A stretch of 64,000 nt of DNA from Dipetalonema caudispina (Eukaryota > Nematoda > Chromadorea > Rhabditida > Onchocercidae), in contig JABVXV010000012.1 of the NCBI GenBank assembly GCA_013365325.1, forward strand, positions 372,001 to 436,000, given 5' to 3'. A program made the position numbers and the translations under genes. Below, piece by piece: positions 38,173-50,400 of this stretch. The notes beneath the pieces were generated by a model, which saw only the letters and a program-made list of their open reading frames with translations, was not told the DNA's origin and did not search any database. Within the stretch, counting starts at the first letter, position 1. Every line of letters starts with the position of its first letter.

Positions 38173-39617
38173 GATCTTTTCCGGAACTGAACGTGAGACC
38201 TTGACAAGAGACAGAAACGACCCGAAAACTAGAAAGAAGAACTTTTGAATAGAAGAAATGTAATGATAAGCAAAGTATAGCAAAACACGTGTCACTACAG
38301 TATTAGGATCTACCCTAAAAATACATACCTACCATTATAGGTTATCTTTCCCATTGCTATGAGTTGATTTAAGTGAAATGAGAGAACATCAAGTAATACA
38401 ACCCTGTCAAACTGAGCAGAAATGGGTAAAATAGGTCAACATCAACCAGACCAAACCAACACCACCACCACACCCGAAGCCTAAAAATGGTGAATGAATG
38501 TGAGGAAAGATGCAACGCTCAGCTTTCAATCGATCGTTCACAGTACACTGTTTCTCTTCCGCTCTATCATTCTACCTAAGTAGATTGATCGAGAAAGAGT
38601 ATAGATACGGAGATGAGGACAGCACCGATCGTTGTAATAGATATGGAAACAGACGGACAGGGTGGTAAGACAAATGACAGACATAGCTCTCGCTATATTC
38701 TGACATGAAATATCCGGAAGTTATAACGAAATTTTGGTGCGTATTCTATACTTGATATGTTACATAGGTAGTTGTTTTATTGGTATCTCGAAGTTTTTTA
38801 TATATTGAGGGAATATGTCCGGATAGTAGTAATACGTGGATACGTGAATTCACGAGTTTTTTTTGGACAATTTGTGGTCAAGAGAAGTGAGAAGTGCCTT
38901 TACGTATGTGAACTCCTGAAAGAAAATAAAAGAACAAGGTATTATGTATAACTTCTTTCTGATAATTGATAAGTACTATTAGGCATGTCATGATGATGTG
39001 TTCAATGCTACATTAGCTGGAAATTGTTCATCATGGATTCAAATAAATATATTTTACTGGAAGTATTGCAGATATAATAGTATACATATATCAGTGAGAA
39101 GCTTCTGCATTTCATTTATACTAGCTGATGGATACGATGATTAAGCTGCGAATAAGCTTAAGAAGAGGGTAAATGTACGGGATCTCAATGAATTGAGTAT
39201 GTCGAGCTTTTAATAATAATATGCATTATGATGTTATCTTTCATGACTAAGTTCGCTTCATTCTTCTTCTGGTCAATGATTCAGTAACCAACTGTTTTTA
39301 TAGCCAAGATATGGACACAGATTGAGACAAAATGAAACAGGGACCTTTCCAGTGATCAAACATTCGTCACATTTGTTTCTACTTTTTAAACCCATTGCAA
39401 CATTGCCAAAACAAATCCTTGAAGCCAGATTTCGCTAAGAAATCAGAATTGTAAAAAGGCATACATATTCATAACATGAAAAGTAGGCACGCACAAGATG
39501 TTATCACCTGACCCTTATCACTCTGGAGTTCAAGGTCTCAGCAAAGAAAAATCTCCATGCTCAGAATAAATAACCTTTTCATTTTTATTTTTGAGCAAAA
39601 TGACTAAAAGCAAAGAT
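38173..39617. other. Intergenic between the RRM gene and HSCB
   Basis: About 1.4 kb with no supportable exon. A reverse-strand AATAAA for HSCB lies near 39584-39589. A CA-rich patch (CCAACACCACCACCACA) is near 38457. Confidence 0.5.
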
Positions 39618-41223
39618 TTATTCATTATCTATCATTTTATTTGATAAACCGGTCTTTAAACGGTAGTAAAATGTTAATTTGAATACGGTTTCTTTCGCTT
39701 TTCTGAGCTTGTTTGTTTCAATGCTGTTCTTAAATTCGATCCCTAACATTTGGATCTTAGTTTCCACTTCATTCAACAAAATCTTCAGTTTCTTCGGATC
39801 ATTGCTCGTTACCACTAATTCGTTTAGTTCCATCATTTCCACCAAGAAATTCGTGTTTCCCATTGCATCTAGAAACAATATCACCACTTATTGAACCTAC
39901 TGCTAATGAAGAAAAAATTTGAACCTCCCGAAGTCTTTTTGAATTTCAAAAGAACAAACAAACCGGCCAGATAATATGCAACAGTAAGATCTTAAAAACT
40001 GTCCTCTAATAATTGATAATTAAAACAAGTTTAAGAAAGTTAAATTACTTTTATCGTCAAATGGCTCCCCTTTCAATGTAAGCAAATATTTCGCCCTCTC
40101 TAACGGTTCGGTCAGCGTTTTATATGCTTCATTAAGATATCGTGAGCAATTTTCAGATATTTCTTTCTCCTCCTGCAAAGTGATAGATGAACTGTTATAA
40201 ACATAAGACGGCAAATACACTAAATAAATCTTCCCTGAAACTGATATGAATTTTTAAAGCATTTGGAAAAACCCAATTAGGTAATCATTTTAATCAAAAG
40301 CAAGCTGAAAAACAGTATGACAGGGATCGAACAATCATCTCGTCCTCAAGAAAAAAAAGGAAGATTTTTTTTCTGCTTCATGAAGATGCTTTATGAAGCA
40401 AACAAACTAAACTGTCGAAATACACAATGAATTTTTAAAGTGTGTAAAAACAACAATGTTTCTCATAAAGTATAACTTGAAAATGTTACTTTAGAACATT
40501 TCGAAAATTTGTCAGGATGAACAACTGACTGCAATTTAAGAAAATTCATCTTCAATAACGAAAGATCAATATCAAATCCAGGCAGTAGCCCCAAATAATC
40601 GAAATAGTTTCTGCCTTCAACTGGTTGGATGGCTGAACACATTGGACAGAACAACTTTTCCTGAAACACGCAATGTCCACTTTATCAACAATTAAAAAAG
40701 CGAGTAACTACACTAAACAGACAAGTACATTAAATCTTTACAAAACTCTTTAATCCTACCATTCCTGATTTTTCTCCTCATTCTGCACATCTGAATGATC
40801 TAGTTTTAGAACTGTATCACAGCGAGAACGAATCAAAACGAATATCGCTTATTTAAAATCAAAACAAGAAAAAAAAACCATAAATAAGGGAAGCGAGTGA
40901 AAAATTATCATAAGCAAGTTAAAATTCCTCTACATACTGAAAATATCTTCGGTCATCTTGTACTACATATCATCTTTTAAAGGAATGGAAACGTACCTTC
41001 AAACATTCAATAGCCTTACGACATTTCCAACAATCCAAGGCCTCGGTGTATCTTTTTTTGATTTTACTGGAAATAGAAACAAGCTGCCATGTGATGGCTT
41101 GAATACGGCCTGCACACCCAATTTAAATTTTCAAATAAAACAGCAGTTACCAAGAAACTGAAAAATAAATACTCACCAAAAATTACGTGAGGGGACAGCT
41201 GGTTTTAATCGAAATAAGTACAT
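39618..41223 (-). CDS. HSCB: HSCB, J-domain co-chaperone of iron-sulfur cluster assembly
   Basis: Five exons give 220 residues: 41223-41177, 41066-40997, 40660-40490, 40172-40049, 39868-39618. HSCB brings the scaffold ISCU to mitochondrial HSP70. The N-terminus MYLFRLKPAVPSRNF is basic, a likely mitochondrial presequence. A tetracysteine zinc module follows, LDCWKC (28, 31) and LFCPMC (44, 47), found only in eukaryotic HSCB. The J domain starts YFDYLGLLPGFDIDLSLL and has the HPD motif (VVHPDKF, about 87-89). YLNEAYKTLTEPLERAKYLL completes it. The C-terminal three-helix domain that binds ISCU includes FLVEMMELNELV. All junctions are GT-AG with matching phase. A TTTTTCAG about 75 bases upstream of the ATG is a candidate trans-splice site. 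The next gene upstream on the same strand ends 732 bases away. Confidence 0.95.
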
Positions 41224-41954
41224 CTCCAACAAAGCTAAGCTCACACGTTCAACCTCTTTTTTCAAAGTGCGACTCGACTAATCATTTTTCAGTAACACTG
41301 AAAAACCGAGACAGAGAGAACCGTTTAAAAATGTACCACCAATAGAAAAAATTGGACTCATACCACTTCAACAACGCATGGTTGTAAAAATACATAATAC
41401 AACAGGACACCAGTCAAAACCATATCTAGGGAAAATTTATCGATCTCCCCGACAGCGGGGTTATACCATGATTAAATCATTCGTTACCGTATATTATCTT
41501 ACATCTTCTTTAGAAAATGATGGCTGCCAAACGGATTTCTTGTTATATGAACATGAAAAATCTCAAAAAAACCCAAATCCCGCCACTGCATATTACAGAC
41601 TAGTCAACCAGAAGCACATTAATGAACATACGAACATATTCCCATGCAATATAATCAAAAGTGCCATCAACCAATCGGCAAGGATGCAGTGCCCTGCCAT
41701 TTCAGTGGCAATGAAAATGAGGGATAAACATCAGTTTTTGTAGAATTTTATTCTATAAGTAATTCACAAAACAGTATGAATTGATAAGTGGTTCATAAAA
41801 CGGTATGCAGTTGATGATTTAAATTATGCCGATAAAGACATGAAGAATTGGAAATATTTGAACGACAACACTACGGTAAATGAGAGTAACCGCACATAAA
41901 GAATATTAAAGATACCCCAGAGATCAACAAAAACAAAAGATGAGACTAAGAAAA
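41224..41954. other. Short intergenic region between HSCB and the U1A/U2B'' gene
   Basis: About 730 bases between two genes in the same direction. It holds a reverse poly(A)-like TTTATT near 41747 and the HSCB leader acceptor near 41298. The plus-strand open frame at 41378-41743 has no domain and no coding support. Confidence 0.5.
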
Positions 41955-43475
41955 TCACTTGTTGGCATAATTGACATACATAGACTGCGAAGGTGTTATC
42001 TTGAAATTGTTTAAGCCGGCACGAGCTGAAGTTGCTTCAGCTTCTGTCTCGAATTCAACAAATGCAATATCTGGCCTATTTGGAATACGTCTGATATCCT
42101 TCAGACCAGGGTAACTGTAAAAAGATGGCGTTAAATTTCTTTCAAATGCTGGATTTCAGCAGACCTTACATATATTATCAAGAAATTTTTGAGGGTTACT
42201 TATATATTAATTAAGGATATTGAAGCTGCTGAATTTCTGGAGAATCATCCTAATAAAAAGATTCCCAATGATAAAGGATCCAAATAAACGTAGCGAGAAA
42301 TACCCTGCTGTACATAACTTTTTCAAAAATTAAACAGTTGGACCTAAAACAACTGCCAACAAAACTTACGGATTAAAAAGAAGGGAAAGCATTTGCTCTG
42401 TTGTCTCTTCAGGCAAATTTGTGCAAAAGAGGATTTTATTCGGCGGATTTGCTTTTTCCGGAAGCTCAGTTTTCCCAGCAGTGGCTTTGTCCATACGCAT
42501 CTAAAATGAAATCAAGTGCAATGAGAATGAAGTACACATTCACAACATATATATATTAATGACTATATACAGTGCAAATTAAATACCAACGAAATTTTAC
42601 CTTTTTACTTTCCTTTACATGACTTGTCTTTTTCCGTTTTTCTCCAGCAGTCTGTTTGGCAAGAAGGTGTTTTTTCGGGCGATCTGTATAAGTACCTTTC
42701 GCTTTGGCAATAACGTCAGAATCCTCTCGCGCAAATTGGATACGCTAAAAAACAAAACATTTTAATATTCACGTGTCTGGGATAGGGGTTAAATGTTTGG
42801 AGATGGGGAGTGAAAAACAGAATATCACCGCATTGTGATCTCTATAACTGAAAAATAGCCCTTACAATTATGAAATTAGGAAGTTACAAAGATACTGGAA
42901 ATATTGACGGTAAGATTAGTAATAGGATTAGTAATTTAGCAGACCAACTGTAATAAATCAAACCTACCATAGGCTTATCATAAAACGGGAAGCCTTGCAT
43001 CGCACGCAAGGCGTTCGTTGCTGAACTTATTTCCTTGAATATCACATGTGCCTGTAGAAATTTGTGGAGAAATTAAGCAAGAGGAAGTAAACGATAAAAT
43101 CTTAACATATTCATATTTTCACAAAGAATTGAGACTGCACATGTAAGTTCAAAACATAAAAACAAAAGACGTTGCATGGAATATTCTTAAAAGTTTAACA
43201 AGTACAAAACAAACCTGCCCACGCATTTTCAATGTTTTGAATGCCATTATATCAATGATCTGCCCGAATTGCGAAAAAATTGCATAAAGAGCCTTTTTGA
43301 GCTCTGAAAAATTTATCCACCGATTGCAAATAGTAAATTCCAGTAAATCTATCTCACGTATGCTTACATTAGGATTAAAATCGGAAGAGCTGATCAAAGT
43401 GCAAAGCCTACCTTCCTTTTTCGTTTTTTCATTAAGATTATTGATATAAATAGTATGATTTGGTTTTATATCCAT
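41955..43475 (-). CDS. SNRPA/SNRPB2: U1A/U2B'' small nuclear ribonucleoprotein
   Basis: Six exons give 223 residues: 43475-43412, 43303-43215, 43051-42968, 42744-42601, 42500-42370, 42114-41955. The protein binds the stem-loop of U1 or U2 snRNA in the spliceosome. RRM 1 starts [20 protein letters not shown] (RNP2 IYINNL) and has RNP1 RGQAHVIF. A basic linker ([16 protein letters not shown]) follows. RRM 2 has [16 protein letters not shown] and IAFVEFETE and ends in [11 protein letters not shown]. Length and layout fit SNRPA and SNRPB2, which have a single ancestral-type homologue in many invertebrates. I cannot say which of the two C. elegans paralogues (rnp-2, rnp-3) it matches. A TTTCAG lies 11 bases upstream of the ATG and is a strong trans-splice candidate. 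All introns are GT-AG. Confidence 0.95.
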
Positions 43476-44500
43476 GGTGAAGATACCTGAAATCACAATA
43501 ATTTCAAGGAAACATACGCTCCAAACCCTCCTCCCACCTGAACTACGAGAAACGACTACCACTACCAAAAAAAACATCTTGCCAATTCTAAGGTAGCACT
43601 CAAGATTTCATCATCAACTATTTCACAACTTCGCTATGAAATTTGTTAATCTCGTCAAAAAACGTTTGGTTAGAAGGTTGGATGTATGAGTTTTGAATTG
43701 TTCATTGAATTATGAAATTTAGCACTCAAAATGTACTGTTGTTAGAGGAGAGGAGACGCTTATGATTTCTATTAGCAATTAATACTAAACCGCCGTTTCT
43801 TCATAAAACTACTTGCAGAAATTTTAATTTCCTCAGTATGCTACACTTGTGAATGATCCCAGTTGGATCTTTCCCATAACTGCTATTCAATCACCTGGTA
43901 TATTGCCTTTCTTCAAGATCACAACGCTGAAAATCGGGGAAAACCTCTTCCAAAATAGAATCACAACTATTTGTCAAGCATTTTATTCCCGCTTGCACGT
44001 GAGAAACGTACAACACAATGCTGCCAACTTATCTGGATGAAATCAAAAGTTTCGATTGCTTATTTGCATTGCTGCAAAATGGAAGTGTTCATTACTAATT
44101 GATTCAATGAGCTTTCTGGCAAATAATAAGTTCTTGTGCAAGAAGAAGCTACCCTCTTGAGAAAATCAATTTCATTTCGAGGCTACTTATTGTTTGGGAT
44201 GTTTGTTATAATGTTGGATCAGGCGTGAAGCTTTAAGTGATCTTGTTTTGGGATTGTTGGGAGGAGGGATTGGCGGATATTCATAGTTGCTTTTATTTCA
44301 GGTACGAGAACGGATTTAACTGAAGTGAAAATACATGGTATGTTTATCAAAGAAATGCCGTTTTTCTAATAAATCAATTTGAACATCGCATCTCTTCCTA
44401 ACGTGTCACATTAAAGTTCCACACACCAACTGCGGAAATCAAAATGGTTGGTGGAATTTTCACCTAACAGAATAGAAATTAACAATTGAGTCGTCCCGAG
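43476..44500. other. Intergenic upstream of the U1A/U2B'' gene
   Basis: A frame open behind TTTCCTCAG at about 43836-44040 (plus) reads YATLVNDPSWIFPITAIQS but has no start codon or partner exon. Nothing else is supported. Confidence 0.4.
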
Positions 44501-44730
44501 ATGTCAAACCTTGGATATTCCGAATCTAATCCGCTGGGTCCTGCCAAGCAGCTTATGTACCTTTTCCAGCTTTTCATTTTTATTCAGATGATGTCAATCA
44601 GTTTTCGTTCCCATTTAGCCGAAGTGGACGCACGTTTTTTGGGGTGCCTGCTTTTGGTGTTATCCGTTATACGTTCTCGCCAATTTACATCGTGTGGAGG
44701 TTACCAAGTATGACATGTATGGGAATTTAA
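44501..44730 (+). CDS. Candidate 59-residue microprotein gene
   Basis: Exon 44501-44537 (MSNLGYSESNPL plus one base) joins exon 44588-44730 across a 50-base intron (CTGG|GTCCTG to TATTCAG|AT), in frame to a TAA. The second exon encodes DDVNQFSFPFSRSGRTFFG then VPAFGVIRYTFSPIYIVW. The peptide is aromatic and hydrophobic at the end, perhaps membrane-associated. No known family and no clear trans-splice site upstream. Support is the phase-compatible intron, a good acceptor and protein-like composition only. Confidence 0.32.
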
Positions 44731-47472
44731 TACAAGATAAGGTAAGCTTGTGATTTCAATTTTAAGCTAAATCTCGAGCTTTTAAAACACATTCATTCAA
44801 TAACTCAAGCTTTATTGTGCAAAAGACTGACTACTATCCACTCGTTTGTAGATTTGCTCCATAATTCAGGGAATATGCCTAACTTGTCTCGATTCTACTT
44901 GTCCTATCACTCCAGTCTATTTCAGGCAGTAGCTGAATACTGGTGGCGTTACCCATCAAAAAAAAGTGCTCGACAGTAGCTGGCCAGTCCTGGATTGCAA
45001 AAATGACCACGACCCATAATCCACTATCAACAAATTGTCCCAGCATGCAATGGAACTGGGACACAACTAATATGCAAACAATGTGACATGCTTCGAAAAC
45101 TTTAAGTCCTGGTGACCCACACCCGTCCTGTGCACTTTCGTTCCTATAAATTTTGGCATCATAGTTCTTGTTTTCAGCATTTATCGAACTGCACAGGTGT
45201 TATCCGAGACTTACAGTAAGCTGAAGTGATTCAGAATCCTCTTTGCTCAAATGCAGACATCATATTTCTTTTGGAAAGCGTTTCCACCCAGCCTTCTGTT
45301 ATTAACATTCTTTAGACACCTTAAGCTTTGGTTGAACTTCATGAATGCATCACCAAGGCAGTGTCACTAAACGACAAAGTTAACACCAGTTCGAACACAA
45401 AATAGCTCAGTCGTCAAATAATGTGTGGATAAACGTGCACGGAGACTCCATATTGTTACTATTGTTACACGACAAATTTCCTCCCGCAAAACCTATGCTC
45501 CAAACACCGTTCCTCGAAATTTAAAAACTTTAACTTGAAACAGTTCAAGATGCAACCTTTTCCTGAATGAGGTTTGCATACAAAACACCATGATATTTAA
45601 CATACAAACAATAACATGAAACGTACAAACACATCGCAGATGGAAATTGAAAATGTAATATAAGCTTATACACATAATAGAAGACGTATAAATCAATATA
45701 TCAGCAGTAGAAATACTCCAAATACACTTAAAAATTCAATGAATAGTGACGTTTAAACAACCAATGCACTACGAGTGATTTAAAGACTTCTTCGGGATGT
45801 TAACAATTATCCATAAAATAGTTGTCACGTTAAATAACAAGATAAATTCACAAACGATCTTGATTCTCGCGGCGCAAAACGAAGGACATACTATCAACAG
45901 TTCAATAACAAAATCTCATTTGAAACATACAAATGTAAGATGAAATAGGTAGAGAAAAGTCAATAATACACAAATTGTTTCCTGACCAAATGAATTTCAT
46001 TTCGTCCCGCCACAAATATTTTCAGAACTATTCCGATTAAAGACAACACTCACCTTTAATTGGCATGCAGAAATCGTGACTGCGCTTCACAACTACTGCA
46101 CAGCTAAGCAAACAGAATGTTGAGACATGACGAAAAACATAACCAGAATAAGTAAGATTTCCTTTCAAGTACACCGGATACCGAGCAATGTTCCCTCAGC
46201 TCGAAAAGACAGCATCGACATTTCACTCTGGCTTGAGCAGTCTGCGACCCACAAAGTTAAACCTTCCTTGCCCCTAAACATATTTCAGTTGAAGGAAATC
46301 CTTAATTTCATAATTAATATCTTATTTCCACTAAATGTCCAAATCAGATACAGTAGAAAATAAACGACCACGGAGTTATTCCTCCGGAATCATCAAACTG
46401 TCTAGTCTCCGCCACCATTCCAATCCCAATTCCAGGTAAAAGTGAATCAGAGCTTTTAGCCTTGAGAAACCCGATCCAGTCAACAAAACTAGTATCCAGC
46501 ACATGTTCTTCTTAGTCAAACAAGACTGTCCTGATTGCAAAGAAAAAAGTTTACTAAAAACAATACGGAATCCTGGAAGGAATGATTATCCATGAATACA
46601 CTCGCTTCTTATGGATATTTAACCATCTCTGGATATGAATTCGGGAAAATTCCTGTTGCGTGACTGCGTTTCAGTAAGCAAGGAGAAAAAATGGTTAAAA
46701 AAAGCTATTACTGCAAACACTGTCACACAAGACATATATGGGAAAAATAGAGCAACAGTAATGCATTATTAATTTGAATTTTATCATATGAAAGGGGTGC
46801 GTAATCAAAATTTCTGTTAGCAGCATGCTGGGAACAAAAAAAGCACCAAAATAGCGTTTTCTGTTAATGATAGCTGCTGCTTCTGGCGCTTTGGTGGAGC
46901 AACCGTTAATTAGCAACAATACACTTTCATCACCAAAAAAACGTTAGAAAAGTCTGCGCAAACTCAGAATCACAGTGCCACTAAACCATACCTAACACTA
47001 CTGCCTCAGTATATGCCAGCATTTCCAGATTCATCATATTCCTTTCCAGTTACCCAAAGCTTCCCTGACGCTTTCAGCAACAATTTTTAGTACAGTAAAT
47101 ATGGAAGTTATATAACAAAGCTTCAAAATGGATATTACGAGGATTTAATTCTACCCAAACATATGACTCAGTAGTATCCAGTAATTATCAAATTTTCTAC
47201 AATAACTCAATTCCTAATTCCAATACACTCAGCCTAGGCTGCGCATACTACATTACAAAAAATTACTTTCTTAGGAACAGTCTTCAGTAGCAAACAAACC
47301 TGTTGCATGCGTCGCTTATGCTGATCGATTCTATGAAGCATAAACCTGGACTGCGAATTGTGCATTTCATAGGATTACATGTTATAAGGTCTGCATTATA
47401 AGGCAGCTTAACTTTTCTCGCCTCATCGTCTGGTATTGGTTTCTTTTTTTTTTTTACCCAGACTGTAGCGAG
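44731..47472. other. 2.7-kb intergenic stretch downstream of mep-1
   Basis: AT-rich, with only short open frames lacking domains or splice partners. A T-rich tract at about 47438-47455 lies just beyond the mep-1 stop. Confidence 0.5.
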
Positions 47473-50400
47473 TTAGGACACAATATTCCAATCATGTAAT
47501 ATCCTTCGAGATGTGAAACATGTACAACATTGCAGCTTGCAATTTTCATCAGGTGACTTCCCTTCTTTTAGCATAATCTTCGTGATGACGGTACTATATC
47601 GGAAATATCGATGTAAAGCACTCATGACATCCATATTTTCATTTTCGCTACTTCCAAGTACTACCACTCCAAATTCCTGGATTTGCCCAGATCTGGCCCA
47701 ACATCCCTTCAAATCTCCATTATTTTCCAATATTATATCTTCACTCTCCTGAATTATCGACTCAGACTTGGCCACATCTTCGTTTTTGTCTCCGCTACTT
47801 ATCTCCTCAGAGGAAGACGAAAAATCTGCGAGCAAAAAAAATCGGTTAGCACACAAATAGAAAATAACCGAGCGGAAAGTAACTGTGCCATAAAAGAAAC
47901 TATATCTCTAAATTGTGTCCCAACCTAGAATAACATGCAAATTAAATTTGTGCGGAAATTAAAGTGAACAAAACAAAATAGGATGGTGTAGATATCAATT
48001 TTAGGATTCAAATTTGTTTCCCAAAAATATCAGAAACAAAACGCATGCAATTGGTGGTTCTTTGTCATGAATCCCACAAGCTAAGCATGGGCATAGCTAC
48101 GTATGGCTACCAAGCAAAGCGATGTTCATGTATCTAAGATAAATGAGCTGAAATATAAACAAATCAAATTTACCCGATGTTGAGCTGACCGCACTATTCA
48201 AAGTAGAATTCTGCGTAGGATTTTTTGGATGTACGGTGTTCAGATGTACTTCGAGTTTACTGTAGCTACTGCACTTGAAGGCACAAACATCGCAGCTGTA
48301 CATAATTTCAGCAGAACACAATTTTACTTGATGATCCGTCACCAGATGTTGCAACATATTGAATGCATATTGCTAGAAAAACTTTGGTATTCTAAATTAA
48401 ATTAAATAAGTAAAAAAAGACCAAGTTAAGGAAGCTATAAATGTGCTTAATGAAACAGCTATCAATTTGAACTAAACAACAGAAATAAAACTGAATACTG
48501 AGGAAGAAGTATTACCTTCCCACAATGCTTGCAACGCCCACCATCTTCCTTTTTCTGTGCTTTTGTTAAGAGATCAGAAGTAACGAGGCCATGTGCCATG
48601 ACAAGATGTCGTTCCAGTCCTTCATATGTCCAGAATCTATCGCGACAACGACTGCATGCCAACGGTGCACCCTGCAACAGACAACTTTTTATATTTCTTA
48701 ACAATAATATAAATACTCGACGAATAAAGCCAGAAAATATGGAAAATTATAGATATATCTCTGTGAGAAAAATGAACAAATCTACATAAACTGGAAACAA
48801 AAAACTTCATTCACTAGCTCATGAAATGCTTGCTTGCCTGCTGCATATCAGCTGATGTTTTCCCGCGCATCTGTTTGTGAAAGAGTTGCAAATGCGTCAG
48901 GTATCGATCCCTATCCTGGACATTCTGATCACAGATTTCACAAACATTATTGTTATGTCCAGAGGATACAACTCCACCTAGTTGTGTACGAGATGCTGGG
49001 ACCTGCAATCAAGAAAACCACTAGTTCTCTCCATGGTTCATGATACTATACTCTGAATACTCTGACTTTTAACTTCATTCACTTAAAAAAATGAGAGAAG
49101 AAAATGTATTAAATGAATGATAAAGTGGCTGATTTCTAGAAATATGATTTTTTTTTTTGTTACAAACCAGAAGTACACATCACCAGAACTCAGTAATTCA
49201 AAGGAGACCAAATCTAATTATATTTTACTCAAATTTCCTTCAACCTTTAACTTATAACAATTTTCATGAGGAATTCTTCATCATACTATTTTAATAAGCA
49301 CAGAAAAACCCGTTATCTTTGTCGTTTAAAAAAAAGGCTAAGAAGAATAATATGTGACCAATCCATTAGGTAAACAATAAATGTGGGGGTTATATTCGAC
49401 CAAAAATATTTCAAGTAGCATCATGACAGCCCATCACAATAACATACATAATGATGGGGCCTTTGTCATATGCAGCCCAAGTACCTGAACTTTGTCGATA
49501 CCATAAGGTTTACAGACAAAGATATATGAGATTATCCATAACTTGTACACAAAAAAAAAAATACTTGTGGTGGCGCCCTTATACGTCCAGCAAGTGAAGC
49601 AGCTGCGTGTTGGGCTACAGTTGGTCCACGGATTCCAGCAGCTACTCCACGTTGGGCGAATAAAGACAATCCCGGAGTACGCATTCCACTAACGGCAGCA
49701 CGCTGCAACTGTTGTTGCATCGCTGAAAAGTACCACAATTAACAAATCAGAGTTTTGAGAAAATATTCAGAATCGAAAATTGAGAATTAGCCTGTTTTAA
49801 GTAACATTCGAATAATACACAACAGAACAAATCACATAAATCTCTGATTTCTAACACAGACAAAAGTCACATATTTTATTGCCTTACCTGCCAAGAGACT
49901 CGGATTTCCTATTAACGAAGACATCTTTGCCTGTTGCTGATGATGAGCTACTGCTTGTGCCGCTCTTATCCTCTGCTACAAATTCTTTCAAATTATCTGA
50001 CACAATCAAACACAAACGTTAAAAGAGCACTACCAATCTTTGGTTTCATTTTACAAAATATATTCTCAAGACTGAAGAACATGAACACTTTCCACCAACT
50101 GAAGAGCAAGATGTAATTAATGCCCATATAGATTTGCACATGAATCATGTTTTCCAAGTGCAAAGCAAAACTAAATAAACTTTGATCCTTAAATAGTACC
50201 TGCTGTAAGAGGAGTGCAGCTTGCTGTTGCTGTGCTGCCAAAAGCGCTGAATTAGTCACGGCGGTCTGACTACGTCGTTGCTGTAGTTGTTGTTGCTGCT
50301 GCTGTGCCAACTGCGCACGTTGCAGTTTCTGGAATGAATTCAAGAATGATAGAAGGAATGGTTACTAGCGATAAAATCCTGTCCAAAACTTCCAAAAAAT

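Noticed and set aside
38319..38355. ATG exon reading MGKITYNG upstream of the RRM gene
   Set aside because: Spliced to the next exon it would be out of frame with the RRM; the TTCAG site 14 bases before the chosen ATG makes a separate first exon unnecessary.
43836..44040. Plus-strand frame behind a good TTTCCTCAG acceptor
   Set aside because: No start codon and no upstream exon with a matching donor; a 20-base intron would be needed to explain an internal alternative.
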